Shown here piece after piece: positions 29,649-40,335 of a stretch of 64,000 bases of DNA; the first letter of the stretch is position 1, and each line of letters begins with the position of its first letter. The DNA lies in NCBI GenBank assembly GCA_023091665.1, contig JALJCQ010000012.1, forward strand, positions 372,001-436,000. The letters are read 5' to 3'. The position numbers were made by a program, and so were the translations under genes. Origin of the DNA: Pythium myriotylum. Lineage: Eukaryota; Oomycota; Peronosporomycetes; Pythiales; Pythiaceae. The notes under the pieces were generated by a model that was given only the letters and a program-made list of their open reading frames with translations, was not told the origin of the DNA and searched no databases.

Positions 29649-30880
29649 AAACAGAACTGACTAGTTCGAAGACTCGATTGCCGGCCTGGAATACCGTCAC
29701 TCGAGCTCAAAATCGATTCTGGCTTGCGCATGGCATGGACGTCGACTGGGGATCTGGACGATACCGTCGGAGACCGTTGCTCGGGTCGAATACTTCGAAA
29801 CCTGATCCACTCCTGGACTTCCAGCGAGAGTAGATATCTGGCTGACCGAACCTTCACCTCGACTTCGTGCAGATGGAGGCCTGCTAACTCTGGAGCATGA
29901 CGAAGTGCAACTGGGACCAGGTTCATGAACGAGTACCCAGCTTCGAACAGAGCAGACTGGATCAATGCCAACATCTCGATGCCAGATAGACCTTCTAACC
30001 GGACAACGTGCAGGACGTTTCGTGGCGACAGCGGATTCGTCGTGCTGATAATGTCGAAAAGCTTCAACCACGAGCCTGGCTCGTGAAACTTGTCCAGCAC
30101 ATCCGAGCTTCGCTCGATGACTTGTCTGGGCCCGAGGTTGGGCGATCCAGCTTCTCGAGGCAGGATACGGTCTTCCGGTGCGTGACTCCAGATGTCAACG
30201 CACTCCTGGATCACGAAGGCGTCGTGAATCTTGGAGCGACCACTTCTGGCGGCTGAAACGTCTCCCAGCTCACCGCCTGGATGAACTAGGTCCCTCGCAC
30301 GGTTGTCTCGAGCCGTCACCTCGGTTCCAGGTCGCGACTTCACGACTTCGTCGGTCGAACTGGTACTTGGCGACTTCCCAGCTACTGGCTTGCCACCACG
30401 ACCTTTTCCTGGCTTCCCAGCCTTCTTCCTAGCCTTCGACTGGCTCAAAGCTGCCTCGGCTTGGTCTTGGAGGCTGGACTTGGTCTTACCAGCTCGCAAA
30501 GCGACGTCACCCAGATCAAGACTGCTGATACTAGCACGGGGCGAGCCGTACTCAGTGCTTCCTTTGCGCGGGCTAGCTCGGCGTGGGATTGCCGAGCCAG
30601 AAGGCTCCTTTTCTTCGTCGTCGTCAGGCATAAGCACACGACGACGGGTAGCGGAGGACTGCCCCATCTTGCCAACGACTTGCTGGCGTGAACCAGCTCC
30701 ACGACCGCCAGAGCGGGTCGTAGGCTGGCTGGTGGTGCCGGAACGCTGACTAGCTTCCTGGACACCGGTCGACTGGTCTTCATCTACCACAAACGAGAAT
30801 GGCTTGGCCATCTCGGCCTGGTTAGTGTCAGACTCACCAATAGCGGACATACTCGCACGACCAGTACTAGCTCCTGGCAT
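29408..30880 (-). CDS. E1 ORF1 (Gag N-terminal extension)
   Basis: Begins at ATG 30880 (MPGASTGRASMSAIGES), only 10 nt from the LTR. A long low-complexity Ser/Lys/Arg-rich part is followed by a domain shared with E2: CVDIW/VDHW, KFHEPGSWLKLF / KCHEPVSWLTEF, GLSGIEMLALIQSALFEAGYSFMNLVP and the matching E2 FQSALWQTGYSFMNLVP. The last about 80 codons overlap Gag in another frame and are probably out-of-frame tail. The function is unknown; a nucleic-acid-binding Gag leader is inferred from its charge and position. Confidence 0.75.
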   Translation of the reverse strand: MPGASTGRASMSAIGESDTNQAEMAKPFSFVVDEDQSTGVQEASQRSGTTSQPTTRSGGRGAGSRQQVVGKMGQSSATRRRVLMPDDDEEKEPSGSAIPRRASPRKGSTEYGSPRASISSLDLGDVALRAGKTKSSLQDQAEAALSQSKARKKAGKPGKGRGGKPVAGKSPSTSSTDEVVKSRPGTEVTARDNRARDLVHPGGELGDVSAARSGRSKIHDAFVIQECVDIWSHAPEDRILPREAGSPNLGPRQVIERSSDVLDKFHEPGSWLKLFDIISTTNPLSPRNVLHVVRLEGLSGIEMLALIQSALFEAGYSFMNLVPVALRHAPELAGLHLHEVEVKVRSARYLLSLEVQEWIRFRSIRPEQRSPTVSSRSPVDVHAMRKPESILSSSDGIPGRQSSLRTSQFCFWRRKLAQVHRQTWFSLYRASQPVRALPLVQLDQKSNHNGLLILTTTVSSNLPSLQWFQRRLSLVHICSSQLMRLQHQHS

Positions 30881-30890
30881 ACACACCAGT
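30874..30890 (-). other. E1 putative primer-binding site overlapping the ORF1 start codon
   Basis: On the minus strand the LTR end is followed by AC, then TGGTGTGTATGCCAGGA. This TGG-starting word is in the PBS position, and the ORF1 ATG lies inside it. E2 has the same word with one difference. Confidence 0.6.
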
Positions 30891-32013
30891 TGTGATGAAG
30901 TGCGCTGCCTTTTCGCTAGCTTCTGGAGCTGGAAAAGGGTATAGACCTAGCGTGTATATGGGGAATACACGCAGGCGAACTTGGGCCCGTTGCGAAAACC
31001 CAAGTTCTGGCTTCGTACCTCACGTTATGTATCCCTTGACCGGTTCTTTTGAGCTTTGAAATATGGGGAAATACGTCCACTTGGAGTATTCCACCAACCC
31101 AAGACGGCTCAACCAGCTCTGGGTAACGACGAGGACCAGTCTTTTGATACACAAATACAAACGACACACTTAGACCCAGGACGGAAGACTAACTTCGATC
31201 CGCTGGGTCTCGCCTGGGACGGAGGACAACCTCGATCCGCCAGGACACTGGAAATCCCCTCTGGGATCTGGGAAACTCTCTCTCAACCAAATGGAGTGTA
31301 TTACTTTAACTGGGGAACTACGAGCAGTTCCCAGCTATCGCAACACAAGAATACACAAGAATATGGAGTGCTCCAGGTCTCTAGTACAAACTAGTACCCT
31401 TTGCAGGTGCCTCAAGGGCTGGAAAGGGGGTTGGCTCCTCTCCTCACTCACAAACACACCAATACCCACGCGCCAGCAGCCAGACACACGCGCACACAGT
31501 CCACTACGGCAAATCCAACACACGCAGGCTTACCTTGTGGCGTAGACGCTTGGTCCTCCCGCGGTTCGACGGAGGAGACTTGGGGAGTTGAGAGCAAAAA
31601 GCGAAGTCTTTTGAATACAGGGTAAAACCCCAAGGGGAGCCAGAAACCGGCTCCCTGAACCCTACCTACTTAACTACCAGATTTGATAAGAACCCTACTC
31701 TGTGTGGTCTAACTGGAAATTGCACAATCCGAACTGGGAAAACCGGTAGAAACCAGTTTCCGGAATGGATGAATCTGGTCAACATCCGGAGAAAGCCAGC
31801 TCAAACCAGACAGAAAATCACCCACTGGGAAGATGAACCCAGCTCCTGGCACACTGTGCCAGACTGGAAAGGTGGGTGAGTAGCTGGTACACTGTACCAG
31901 GCTACTGCCACCTACTAACTCTTGTCATTTAATTTCCTAGCTAACAAATCCAGCTCTGCGCCAGCTCCCACAACCTGGGACCAGGCAGCGAGAGACGAGG
32001 GCACTTCGTCTCA
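30891..32013. repeat. Right LTR of E1 (5' LTR for gag-pol)
   Basis: 1,123 bp, starting TGTGATGAAG and ending CTTCGTCTCA. It is practically identical to 16568-17690. Confidence 0.93.
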
Positions 32014-34263
32014 CTGTACACACGGACCCAAACCAAAGAACCGCGGGACGGGCCAGCGGCCACGTCGATTTCTCCGATTCACCGGCTGTCCGATGCGATT
32101 TCGGGTACAGTGGTTTCAGCGGGGTAAAAACTGGGTTTTGGAGGTGACACCAGTTATCATGTGGCTCAACCACGCCGTCGGGCCCGCCTACTACGGCACA
32201 TATCCAGTCGTCCGAGGCATTAAGGATCCAGCTACTCTGATTCGAGCCGATGAAATGGTAACTGATGGAGCACGCCGCGCTGCAGTGTACGACATGCTAT
32301 TATCCAAAGGGGAAAATGTTTGTAAAGCCGACGTTGACAACTTCGTGAGTGCTCATCGGTCTCGAGTTACCCGGCGTGATGACGATGGTGCCTCAGCCCA
32401 GATTGTAGCCGACTTTGTAAACAACTTCCCGGACGGCGCGGCAACGGTTGACGAGACTGACCGTGGAGAAACAGGTGTCATCTCTCTGACAACACTTCAC
32501 ATGCGTATCATGTTCATGCGTTTTGGTGAGCTCCTCGTGGTCAATTGCACTCACGAAACCAACCGGTAAGATTTCTATGTATTCACCAGGACTGACTAAG
32601 ACTCCCAATGGATGTGTGGTTGCCTCTAGATACAACTATCAGCTCTGTACATTTATGGTCATGGATGAGTACAGTTACGGGCAAGTTATGCAGCAGTTAC
32701 TTTTCGAAACCAACGGAGATTGGCACATGCAACGAGCCATCCGTCATTTGATGCGCGTCAACCCAGATTCGTGGAAGCTGGTGCGCGTTATCATGGTTGA
32801 CAAAGACCTTAATGAGATTAAGGTGCTCAAGAGTTTGTTTGACGAGGCACGAATCCTTATCTGCCATTTTCACGTGCTCAAATATCTAGATTTGATGGCT
32901 CACAAGCCGGAATTTGGCAAGCTAACAAAGTCCGACCACAAAAAACTGGAACTCGTTATGCGTGAACTTGTGTATGCAGATTCGGAGATAGCCTACGTTC
33001 ACAGCAAGGTGGTCTTCGAGCGTACATGTCATCGCATGGGTTTTGGAACCTTTGCTCAAATTGTTGCTGACAACTGGTTTAATGAACCGGAACTCTGGGT
33101 GATGTATCACAGGGCGAAGCTTTCCCATCTGAAGAATCACACCAACAACCGGCTCGAGAACTGGTTTGGGAAATTTAACACACAGTCTCTGTAAGAAGAA
33201 GGCAAAAAACGCGATATTTTGGGAAAACTGCTCAAATAATTCCGGTATTGAGTTTGCTTCGATGATATTAGAACAGGCAGTAGCGCTTCATCTCGCCATT
33301 CCTACCATGCAATCCCCAAGTCCGTCCGATGCGAAATACCATCAGCGCAGACGATGGCGCGCAGCACCTCTGCGCAGCATTTTCACAGCAGCCCATGAGC
33401 CCGTCAATGCCCATCACCCCTACATCTTACGGTACGTCTATACCTACTTTTCCGAGTTCTTTGTTCCACACCGGCTTCTGAAATCAGGGTTTACTTCGAC
33501 AAAAACACTGTTTAGGCGGCATTGGTGAGCAGAAAACAGACTGAATCCAAGAGATCCAAAACGGAGTGATGGTCGAAATTGGCAAAAAAATGGTGAGACG
33601 AAAATCACCATGGCTCTCAAGTAGGCTCATCTGACACGAACGGTTGGCCTCGTCATGAGCTGGTATGCCAAAGGAAGCAATGAAGATGACAGGCTCTTGT
33701 GAAGCACGGACGCGTCTAATGGAGCCTAAATGGATGGTGTCATCATGGACCGCTAACAAGTATATGTGCCAAATTTCGTTGCGATTGAAGCAATACCGGA
33801 ATTATTCCACTTGCGCCGCTTCTTACAGAGACTGTGTGTTAAGAAAGGTGTGGATGAGAACTGCAGTATGGCCGGTTGCCTTCAAGCTCTTATCAAATCC
33901 GCTCGACGATGCAAAAATGACTACGACTTCGAGACAAGACGTGTCGGCCGGAACAAAAACGCAAACTATGACGAGGAAATGTCCAACGTGCTACTTTGTA
34001 CAACGCCATTCGTTGCTGAAGCGATCAAGCCAAAGTATACCAGCGCGATGAATAGGTTTGGGATCTACAACTACGAACTTAAAGAGAAGGAAAATCAAGT
34101 CATTGTGAAAAGCAAGCATAAAGGACACGTCGTCAACCTTCTTGACTGGACGTGTGAGTGCATATGTGCAAAGAGTATGCGCCTTCCGTGCAGGCACTCT
34201 ATGGCCTGGCGCAAGTTCAACGGCCAACAAGTGATGCCTCTCAAGGCTATCGACATCCGGTAA
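32014..34263 (+). pseudogene. FAR1-like/MULE transposase, 5'-truncated and interrupted
   Basis: Coding sequence starts at the LTR edge (CTHGPKPKNRGTGQRPR, a FAR1-like zinc-binding/WRKY-GCM1 type N-terminus: RFTGCPMRF ... WVLEV). A clean intron at 32566-32629 (GTAAGA...CTCTAG) joins in frame to the MULE DDE region (NYQLCTFMVMDEYSYG, VRVIMVDKDLNEIKVL, ILICHFHVLKYL). After LENWFGK, about 650 bp of unrecognised sequence intervenes (about 33190-33845). The C-terminal part then resumes (DENCSMAGCLQALIKSARR) with a SWIM finger CECICAKSMRLPCRHSMAW. The expected first catalytic Asp (D-C/A-T pattern) reads Asn in VVNCTHETN. The 5' end was removed by E1, so it is non-functional. Confidence 0.8.
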
Positions 34264-34350
34264 GTACAGCCCAGGATTTGACCATGTCACAACCACGATA
34301 GTGGATACATCTGCTGTGACTGTGATTTACTGGTAGACTTTTGAACTGGA

Positions 34351-34372
34351 GTGTGATTGATTCTGATCACAC
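34351..34372. repeat. Left palindromic site flanking the tyrosine recombinase
   Basis: GTGTGAT and ATCACAC arms around a short spacer, matching the right site at 36204-36225 in the same orientation (shared GAT.CGATCACAC-type right half). A similar TGTGAT/ATCACA palindrome lies at 34455-34474, closer to the start codon. This is an arm-spacer-arm layout expected of tyrosine recombinase core sites. Confidence 0.5.
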
Positions 34373-34510
34373 TCACAGAAATGTAGGGTGTGACAAGCAC
34401 CCAAACACTTGGTCATTGTATGTTGAATGACGAATCGGTGCATTTCTCAGCAACTGTGATCAGTCGCCATCACAACTAGGAAGCGACCCTTCATTGGAAG
34501 AATAAAGAGC

Positions 34511-36167
34511 ATGACGTCGAGAAGCAAACCGAAGGGCAAGAAACGGGCAGCAGGAGCAACACTAGACGTGAGCGACGCAGCGGCAATTGCCACAACATTC
34601 AAAGCCAAGAGAACAAAGCCTACAACGAAGCGCACCTACTCATCGAAAATCCGTGTAATGCTCGAATGGATACGGATCAAATTTCCAGATTTGATCGAGG
34701 CGGACGGTGAGCTCTTTAAGGTCCCACTCCCGAAGGATGCTGTGTTAGGTTTCTTTGGTAGTCTTATTGAGCCTGCCCACGAGTGCGACACGAAAAATAT
34801 ACATGCAGACGATGCGTCTCGCTCTCCGCTGTCTGCGTCGTGCGTTGAAGGCTACAGGAGTGCGTTGGTTGACATGTATCGAACCGTCTCACTTGAGATC
34901 AACCCGCTCGTGGACAAAGAGCTGAGACATACCTTAGATGGTTATCTGAAAACGATTAATGACCTCAAATTGCGCGGGCTGATGGACATTAACGAAGGCA
35001 AACGTCATCTGAAATGGGCCGGATACGATTTGATTTCTACTAAGTTGATGAAGCTAACACCAACTGGAAAAGGACAGAAGTGGAGCACGGGTATTTTCGC
35101 GTGGAGTTTTTTCGTTCTGATGTGGAATTTGATGAGTCGTTCAGACTCAGTGGACAAAATTATGCTGCAGCACATTGACTGGTCTGACGATGCTTTGATA
35201 GTCGAGGAGCAAGGCCACAAAGGTGATCAAACTGGAGCAGAGAAATTTGGCAAGCATGTCTACGCAAATCCTTTCGAGCCAGCGAAATGCCCGATTCCAT
35301 CATTGGCGGTTCTGCTGTTTAGCTGCCCCGAACGAGCAAACGGCCGACATCAGCTCTTTATCGGGACAGATAGTAAAGGGCGTTTTGGTCGAGCACTCCG
35401 GAACGTGTTATCTAGTCTCAGTGAGGATGAGCTCGGGGTACTGGGCTGTCAAATGAAGGATCTAGGAACTCACAGTATTCGGAAAGGGAGTAGCTCGTAC
35501 GCCTTGTCACATGCAAATGGCCCGACACCAGTATCAGTCTTCTTGCGCATGGGTCAGAGCTTGGGTCAGCTCAAGGACCGCTATTTTCTCTGGTGAAGGG
35601 GCAGATCAACTTTGCGGGCGGATGGTTGCTGGATTGCCGTTCGACTCTGAGAAGTTTGCTGTACTACCACCTCATTTTGAACCTAGCGTGTGCTGCGAAT
35701 TTACGCTCAAATATTGGAACAAAATTGTGTGCGGATTTGACAGTTATCCACGGTCGTCGCATGCGGTATTTCCATTCCTACTAGCATCCGTCGTGTATCA
35801 CGAGCCGTTTCTACGGGAAAACCTCAGCTCTGATCACCCAATATTTCGAGCAAGAGTGTTTGCAAATAATTCTTTGCTTGACAGACTAAGAGGGGCAGTG
35901 GTTATTGCAAATGGCACTTCACCGGTATCAATTATGAAAGCAACTGGGATTCCGCCACATCTAGCAATTGCGGCAGAGGTAAGTGTGATTGGAAAGGAGG
36001 TTGCCGATGTGCGCGAACAATTGAAGGACATCAAATACCAAATGACAGGGACTATCTCCGAAGTAGTTGCCAGCCCAGACGATTCGAGGAGCTGTCGTGC
36101 GGCGCTATGTATAACAAGATTTGCAACTTCGCCAAACGCACGTCGAAAAAAAACACAAAATCAGTGA
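34511..36167 (+). CDS. Tyrosine recombinase of Crypton type, one frameshift
   Basis: ATG at 34511 follows a short basic start (SRSKPKGKKRAAG). An N-terminal SAM-like helical domain comes first (TYSSKIRVMLEWIRIKFPDL, VLGFFGSLIEPAHEC, GYRSALVDMYR). The catalytic domain includes LMWNLMSRSDSV (first Arg), the HxxR box in LGTHSIRKGSSSYA, and a Tyr in KDRYF. The frame then shifts by one base near 35585-35595 and continues as GEGADQLCGRMVAGLPFDSEKF to a TGA at 36165-36167, ending in a coiled helix (EVSVIGKEVADVREQLKD). Such proteins cut and rejoin DNA through a Tyr-DNA bond. Cryptons with this layout are known in oomycetes. Whether the shift is real or a sequencing error is open. Confidence 0.75.
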
Positions 36168-36203
36168 ATGTTGTATTTTAACCAATAAAACAATAGTATT
36201 CGA

Positions 36204-36225
36204 TTGTGATCTGATCCGATCACAC
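36204..36225. repeat. Right palindromic site flanking the tyrosine recombinase
   Basis: TTGTGAT and ATCACAC arms around CTGATCCG, 37 bp after the recombinase stop. It pairs with the 34351-34372 site as a direct repeat. Confidence 0.5.
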
Positions 36226-36283
36226 TTGCCGCCATTAGGGGTTAACCCTCGGCCTCAAGCCCCCAGCATGGCTTAACGATGGT

Positions 36284-36565
36284 GTGATCTTGGTCTTCTG
36301 TAATCGCCTGGAGGGCGCCTATCACACCGTACGGTGTGCTGGTTCGGCGAGCATAAAGAAGACACACAACACACCACGGCTTGAACAGGCAACATACGAC
36401 ATGATGGGAGCATGGTCTAGTGACGATGACGTCAGTATTGTGGTCGTTCCGATCAACATGTCTAACTTTCATTGGGTGTGTATCTACGTTGACAAGAAGG
36501 CCAAGATTGTCAGCTGCTATGACTCACTTCACTCTCCAACCACTAGACACACACTCTCAGCTCTA
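36284..36565 (+). pseudogene. C48 (Ulp1-like) protease, first part, split by E2
   Basis: The reading frame carries SIVVVPINMSNFHWVCIYVDKKAKIVSCYDSLH, matching the Ulp1 His and Asp active-site strands (HW...; YDS). It ends at the TCTA target duplication of E2 and continues at 50440. Removing E2 and one TCTA joins the frame cleanly. An N-terminal half of the domain is not obvious upstream. C48 genes are common passengers or partners of MULE-type elements. Confidence 0.7.
36562..36565 (+). repeat. TCTA target-site duplication, left copy (E2)
   Basis: TCTA directly precedes the left LTR. The same word follows the right LTR at 50440-50443. The interrupted protease frame is restored when one copy is removed, which supports this boundary. 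Confidence 0.75.
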
Positions 36566-37743
36566 TGTGATGTAGCGGTCGTACGTTTTTGACAATCCAC
36601 CCGGCTCCAACTAGCGAAGGGGTAGCGCTAGGAGCCGGGAAACACTTGCCAAACTTAGCTGCTCCCGCTCTGCTGCTGCTGCGATTCCGGTTCAGTCACG
36701 AGAGACTAACCCGGTTGCAATAGCAGGCAAAAAGCGATCGCAGAAGGTGGGCAAAGCTTTCTCCACGCAGATATCCAAAGATGACTAGCGCAAGCGAGAT
36801 AGAATGCTCACCCGGCTAGCACCTCACGTTGTGTACCCTTTGACGGTTCTTCAGAAGCTGGGTAATAGAGGAAATGACCCGCTACCCGATGCTGTCTGAT
36901 TTGGTAGGCAAACCGGTTGCCAGAACCTTCAGATACTACGGAAATGCAAGGGAAAAGGGGGGGACTGTGACGGCACGGAGCGATCAACCAGTCCAAGCAG
37001 CCGGTCCCAGACCGGAGCAAACGCAAGAAAGACAAATACAATAGAATGTATTACCGGGTTTCCCAGTTAATACAGCTCGCCACCACACTATAAAAACCCT
37101 CAGTCCGTGGCCTGAGCCACTTCCCTTAGGTTATCGAACCAGGAAACCGCTTCACCCAGTCACTTGACCGGCTCCACGACTCACAAGGCAACGCACACAC
37201 ACGCAGTACACACCGCCAGAGCACTCCAACACACAGCCAGTACCTTGGAGAACCGGGATGTCGAGGTGGCCGCCGATACAACTGCTGTTGTAGGCCCGAA
37301 GACTTGGAGCTGACAAGGCAAAAGGGGAAGTCTATTACGGAGGGTTTCCCGTCCCTCTTATAACCGGGAGAAACTGTTTACTAAACCAGAATCGAGGAGG
37401 TACCGGCGGGTGCGAATCAGATTCCAATGGGTTCGCGGACCAGTACGGACGGCTAATGGCACACACGAAACTAACGGTAATTTTCCGCTAGAACCGGTAA
37501 TATACCAGACACTTCCCTGAAATCTCTAACTGGCTGGTAATATTCGCCAGTGGAGTCAGGTACCGTGTTTTCCGGTACTATTAGTGTGGCACAACCGGAA
37601 ACTGGGTATAAATACCCAGCTAGTGTGTAGTACACAATTTTAGACCTATCCTAAAGAACCACAGTGGTTCTTGACAGTTCCCGGTCCCACAGAGATGGGG
37701 AATTCCGGGAAAGTCCGCGGGGAACCGGTCCCGCTACATCAAA
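36566..37743. repeat. Left LTR of E2
   Basis: Starts TGTGATGTAGCGG and ends CCGCTACATCAAA. On the plus strand it has CTATAAAAACC at about 37090 and a palindromic CTGGGTATAAATACCCAG at about 37606. The latter gives TATA-like words in both directions, 170 bp before the aORF start. Confidence 0.93.
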
Positions 37744-37777
37744 ACCGCCCCTGTGTTGTTCCCCGACGCCATTCTTG

Positions 37778-40335
37778 ATGTCGGAGGGGGCAGCACACAA
37801 CAGCGCGCTTGCCACAACGGGCATGAGTGCAGCGCAGGCGGCGGAGATGGCGGGCACGACTGGTACGTATCGCATCTGAACACTTGGCCGACGCGGAGAT
37901 GTTGATCCCGGTTCCGCAGGCTCTGAGATCGTGCCATGGACGTCCCCGGCGAGCCGGCTGCGAGTCGACGAGTCGGGGCAGGCGCATCCGTTTCCTGAGG
38001 TTGAGGGCGTCCATTCGTTCAGCCGTATCCTCTTGCGGCAGGTTGCTGAGAGGTTGCGGCGACCGGATCAAGTCGACGTCGACTTGACCGGGTCCTTCGA
38101 CCGGCTCGAGGCCTTGCTGGCAATCCAGCTACCGGCTTCGGCGCACCCGTTTGACGATCGTGACAACTGGGAGGTTCCGGTTGGCCACGTGCTGCGCTCA
38201 CTATTTCGAGAGGGGAAGGACGTCGACAACGTCGTGCTCTCTCGACACGACGATCGGAGCCCGCCACCTGAGCACCCAAGCGCCGAGCGGATCGCGAACG
38301 TGGTGACGAAGGCGACGGCGCTATACGCGAACCTCGCTGGGATGTACGGCGAGGAGCACCTCTTCGAGCGCGTGGTGTGCACGGCGCGGTCGAACGCGTG
38401 GCTGTCGCACGTGGCTTCGACGCTGGCCGACATCGCAAGCGTGCGCGAGACCAGCTCGCTGACGAAGGACGACCCCCGGTCGACCACAATCATGATGCTC
38501 GAAGGTAGGCTCCGAGCGCAGGAGGCACGCGCGAGGCATCTCGAGAACCGGCCGTCGTCCGGGTGCCGTGATTGTCAGCGGCTGCTGAACCGGGTCGAGG
38601 ACTTGAGGGGCTTCGCTATCAACCTTGAGACTACCAAGACAGGCTTGGCGGTGCGCGTGGGCGAGCTCCACAGTGAGCTTCAGCATGCCCAAACTTGATT
38701 CACAAACCAGGAACAAGAGCTGAAGGAGGCACGGAGCCGGGTTGCAGAGCTCGAGGAACGAAACAGAGAGTTGGAGCGCCGTACAGCCGAGTTGAAGAGG
38801 CGCGTCGACGCCCTCGAGCAAGTTCAAATACCGGACAACCGACTTACGCGGGCCCAGGCCGAGCATGTCTACGAGTTTTGTTGGACGAACTCGGCGGCCC
38901 TTGGCGATCCCCGACGCTGGTGGGAACTGGTCAGGGCATGTGCACTGAACGACCAGAGGTCGCTCCAGCCGACCCAGTTCATGGTCGCCGCTGCTTCATC
39001 TTCGGCTCCGTCCACGCCAGTGCTCGCATTGAACCAGATACCAGACGCTTTCGATGGTTTTCCGGCTGCTCGCGCGCGATCAACTCGGTCGGTGGACGAG
39101 GCGCTGGAGGACGCGTTGTTGGAGGCGTCGCTCGCGGGTACCGGCTTCAGAAAGGCTCGGAAGGCGTCACAGGATGCGACGGCGCAGATGGCCTTGAGCG
39201 CGAAGTACGACGCGCAGTTGACTCAGTTCCTGGCTCAAGCGATCTCTGACGAAGACGATGGTGATCCAAGCGGTGCAGCTGTGGTCCCTCAAACCGGCTC
39301 GACTACCGGGAGGGCGAGCACTCCAAGCAGCAGACCGGCGCCAGCGAGCAGCAGCACCAGATCAACGCCGGCTTCTGACGCTGTCGACGCGTACACAGGT
39401 CTCCCGAACAAGGTGTTGGCTTCGTGGTTCAAGGAGCCGATCAGGCGACCTCGCGCTCTTTCCGCGAGCTCGCAGCGTCTCCGTTCCCGCTGAGTGCCAC
39501 CCGGTCGACTAGCTCGGTTCTCCACTATGATCGGCCCGTTGAAAGACACAGGATCACGTTCGCCGGGCAGCCCACGCAGGGGATACCCGGGCAGACGCCG
39601 TACTTCCCGAACTACGAACCGGTCAAGTTGAAGGGCAGTCAGATACTCGATCAATATTGCACCGCTGAGGGTCTTCGGGAGGTCCGCGCTCTTCTCGCTA
39701 CCCGTCCGTGGGACGACATGTACTTCCGGCGAGTCTTGTTCTACTTCCTGCACAACCCGACCGAAGACTCTGAAGAGCAAGTCAGTTATCTCGACGCTCG
39801 GTTGAAGTTCCAGTACGAGAACCGGCAGGCGCTCTGGTTTCTGACTCACTGGCTCTTTCTAGCGAAGAAGCCGTCTGCTCGCATCGACCCGGCGTGGGTC
39901 GACTTGTACGCGAACCGGGAAGAGCTCAAGCGGGTCCTCCGACGCGAGTCCCAAGCCCTCAGCCAGCAAACTCCTGCCGACACCGTCACTGCATACCTTC
40001 AGAGCGAGCCCGCCTTGTGGACCGAGCCCGCCAAGCCTTGCGTGTGGGCACTGGAGCCGTTCGGACCGGGGAACTCCGCGATTGACCAACTCCGCAGGTT
40101 GGACGAGGAAGAACCGATCCGGTGCTACTGGGCGAGCCAGCCCGGTCGCTTCGTGGAAGCTCTCCTTCCAGGTCAGCTCGAGATCATGGACCGGCTCGGC
40201 GGTCGATGCTGGGAGCTGCCGGCGCCGTGGAACGATCCAAGCTACGTCCCGTTCCCGTTGGACCAAGCGACACCCGGCACTCCTGGACCCGACTTCATGT
40301 TCCGACCGTCGCGGAACCGTGCGTCTCACATTTGA
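37778..40335 (+). CDS. E2 antisense-strand ORF (aORF) with an intron; one TGA, one frameshift
   Basis: Starts at ATG 37778 (MSEGAAHNSALATTG). Exon 1 (37778-37862, phase 1) joins exon 2 from 37920 through a GTACGT...CCGCAG intron of 57 bp that removes an in-frame stop and keeps frame. A helical region (FDRLEALLAIQLPASA, HVLRSLFREG) follows, then a coiled coil (EARSRVAELEERNRELERR) and a Ser/Thr-rich linker. The C-terminal domain is shared with E1 (FQYENRQALWFLTHWLFLAKKP, LQSEPALWTEPAK, QPGRFVEALLPGQLEIMDRL). A TGA at 38696-38698 interrupts the coiled coil and a one-base shift near 39450-39490 changes frame. The plus-strand intron argues that this strand is transcribed and spliced. Function unknown. 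Confidence 0.8.

Larger units (their letters stand above)
16568..32013 (-). mobile_element. E1: giant Ty3/gypsy chromovirus-like element with antisense ORF
   Basis: The element is 15.4 kb, bounded by LTRs that start TGTGATGAAGTG and end CACTTCGTCTCA. Read on the minus strand the order is LTR, PBS, ORF1, gag (three zinc knuckles), -1 frameshift site, protease, RT, tether RNase H, archaeal-type RNase H, integrase (core deleted), chromodomain, a convergent plus-strand ORF, and LTR. The left LTR carries an internal triplication. The two full LTR copies differ by only one base that I can find (A/G near 16782 versus 31105). No target duplication is visible: the left flank is a gag remnant and the right flank is MULE coding sequence. 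Confidence 0.93.
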
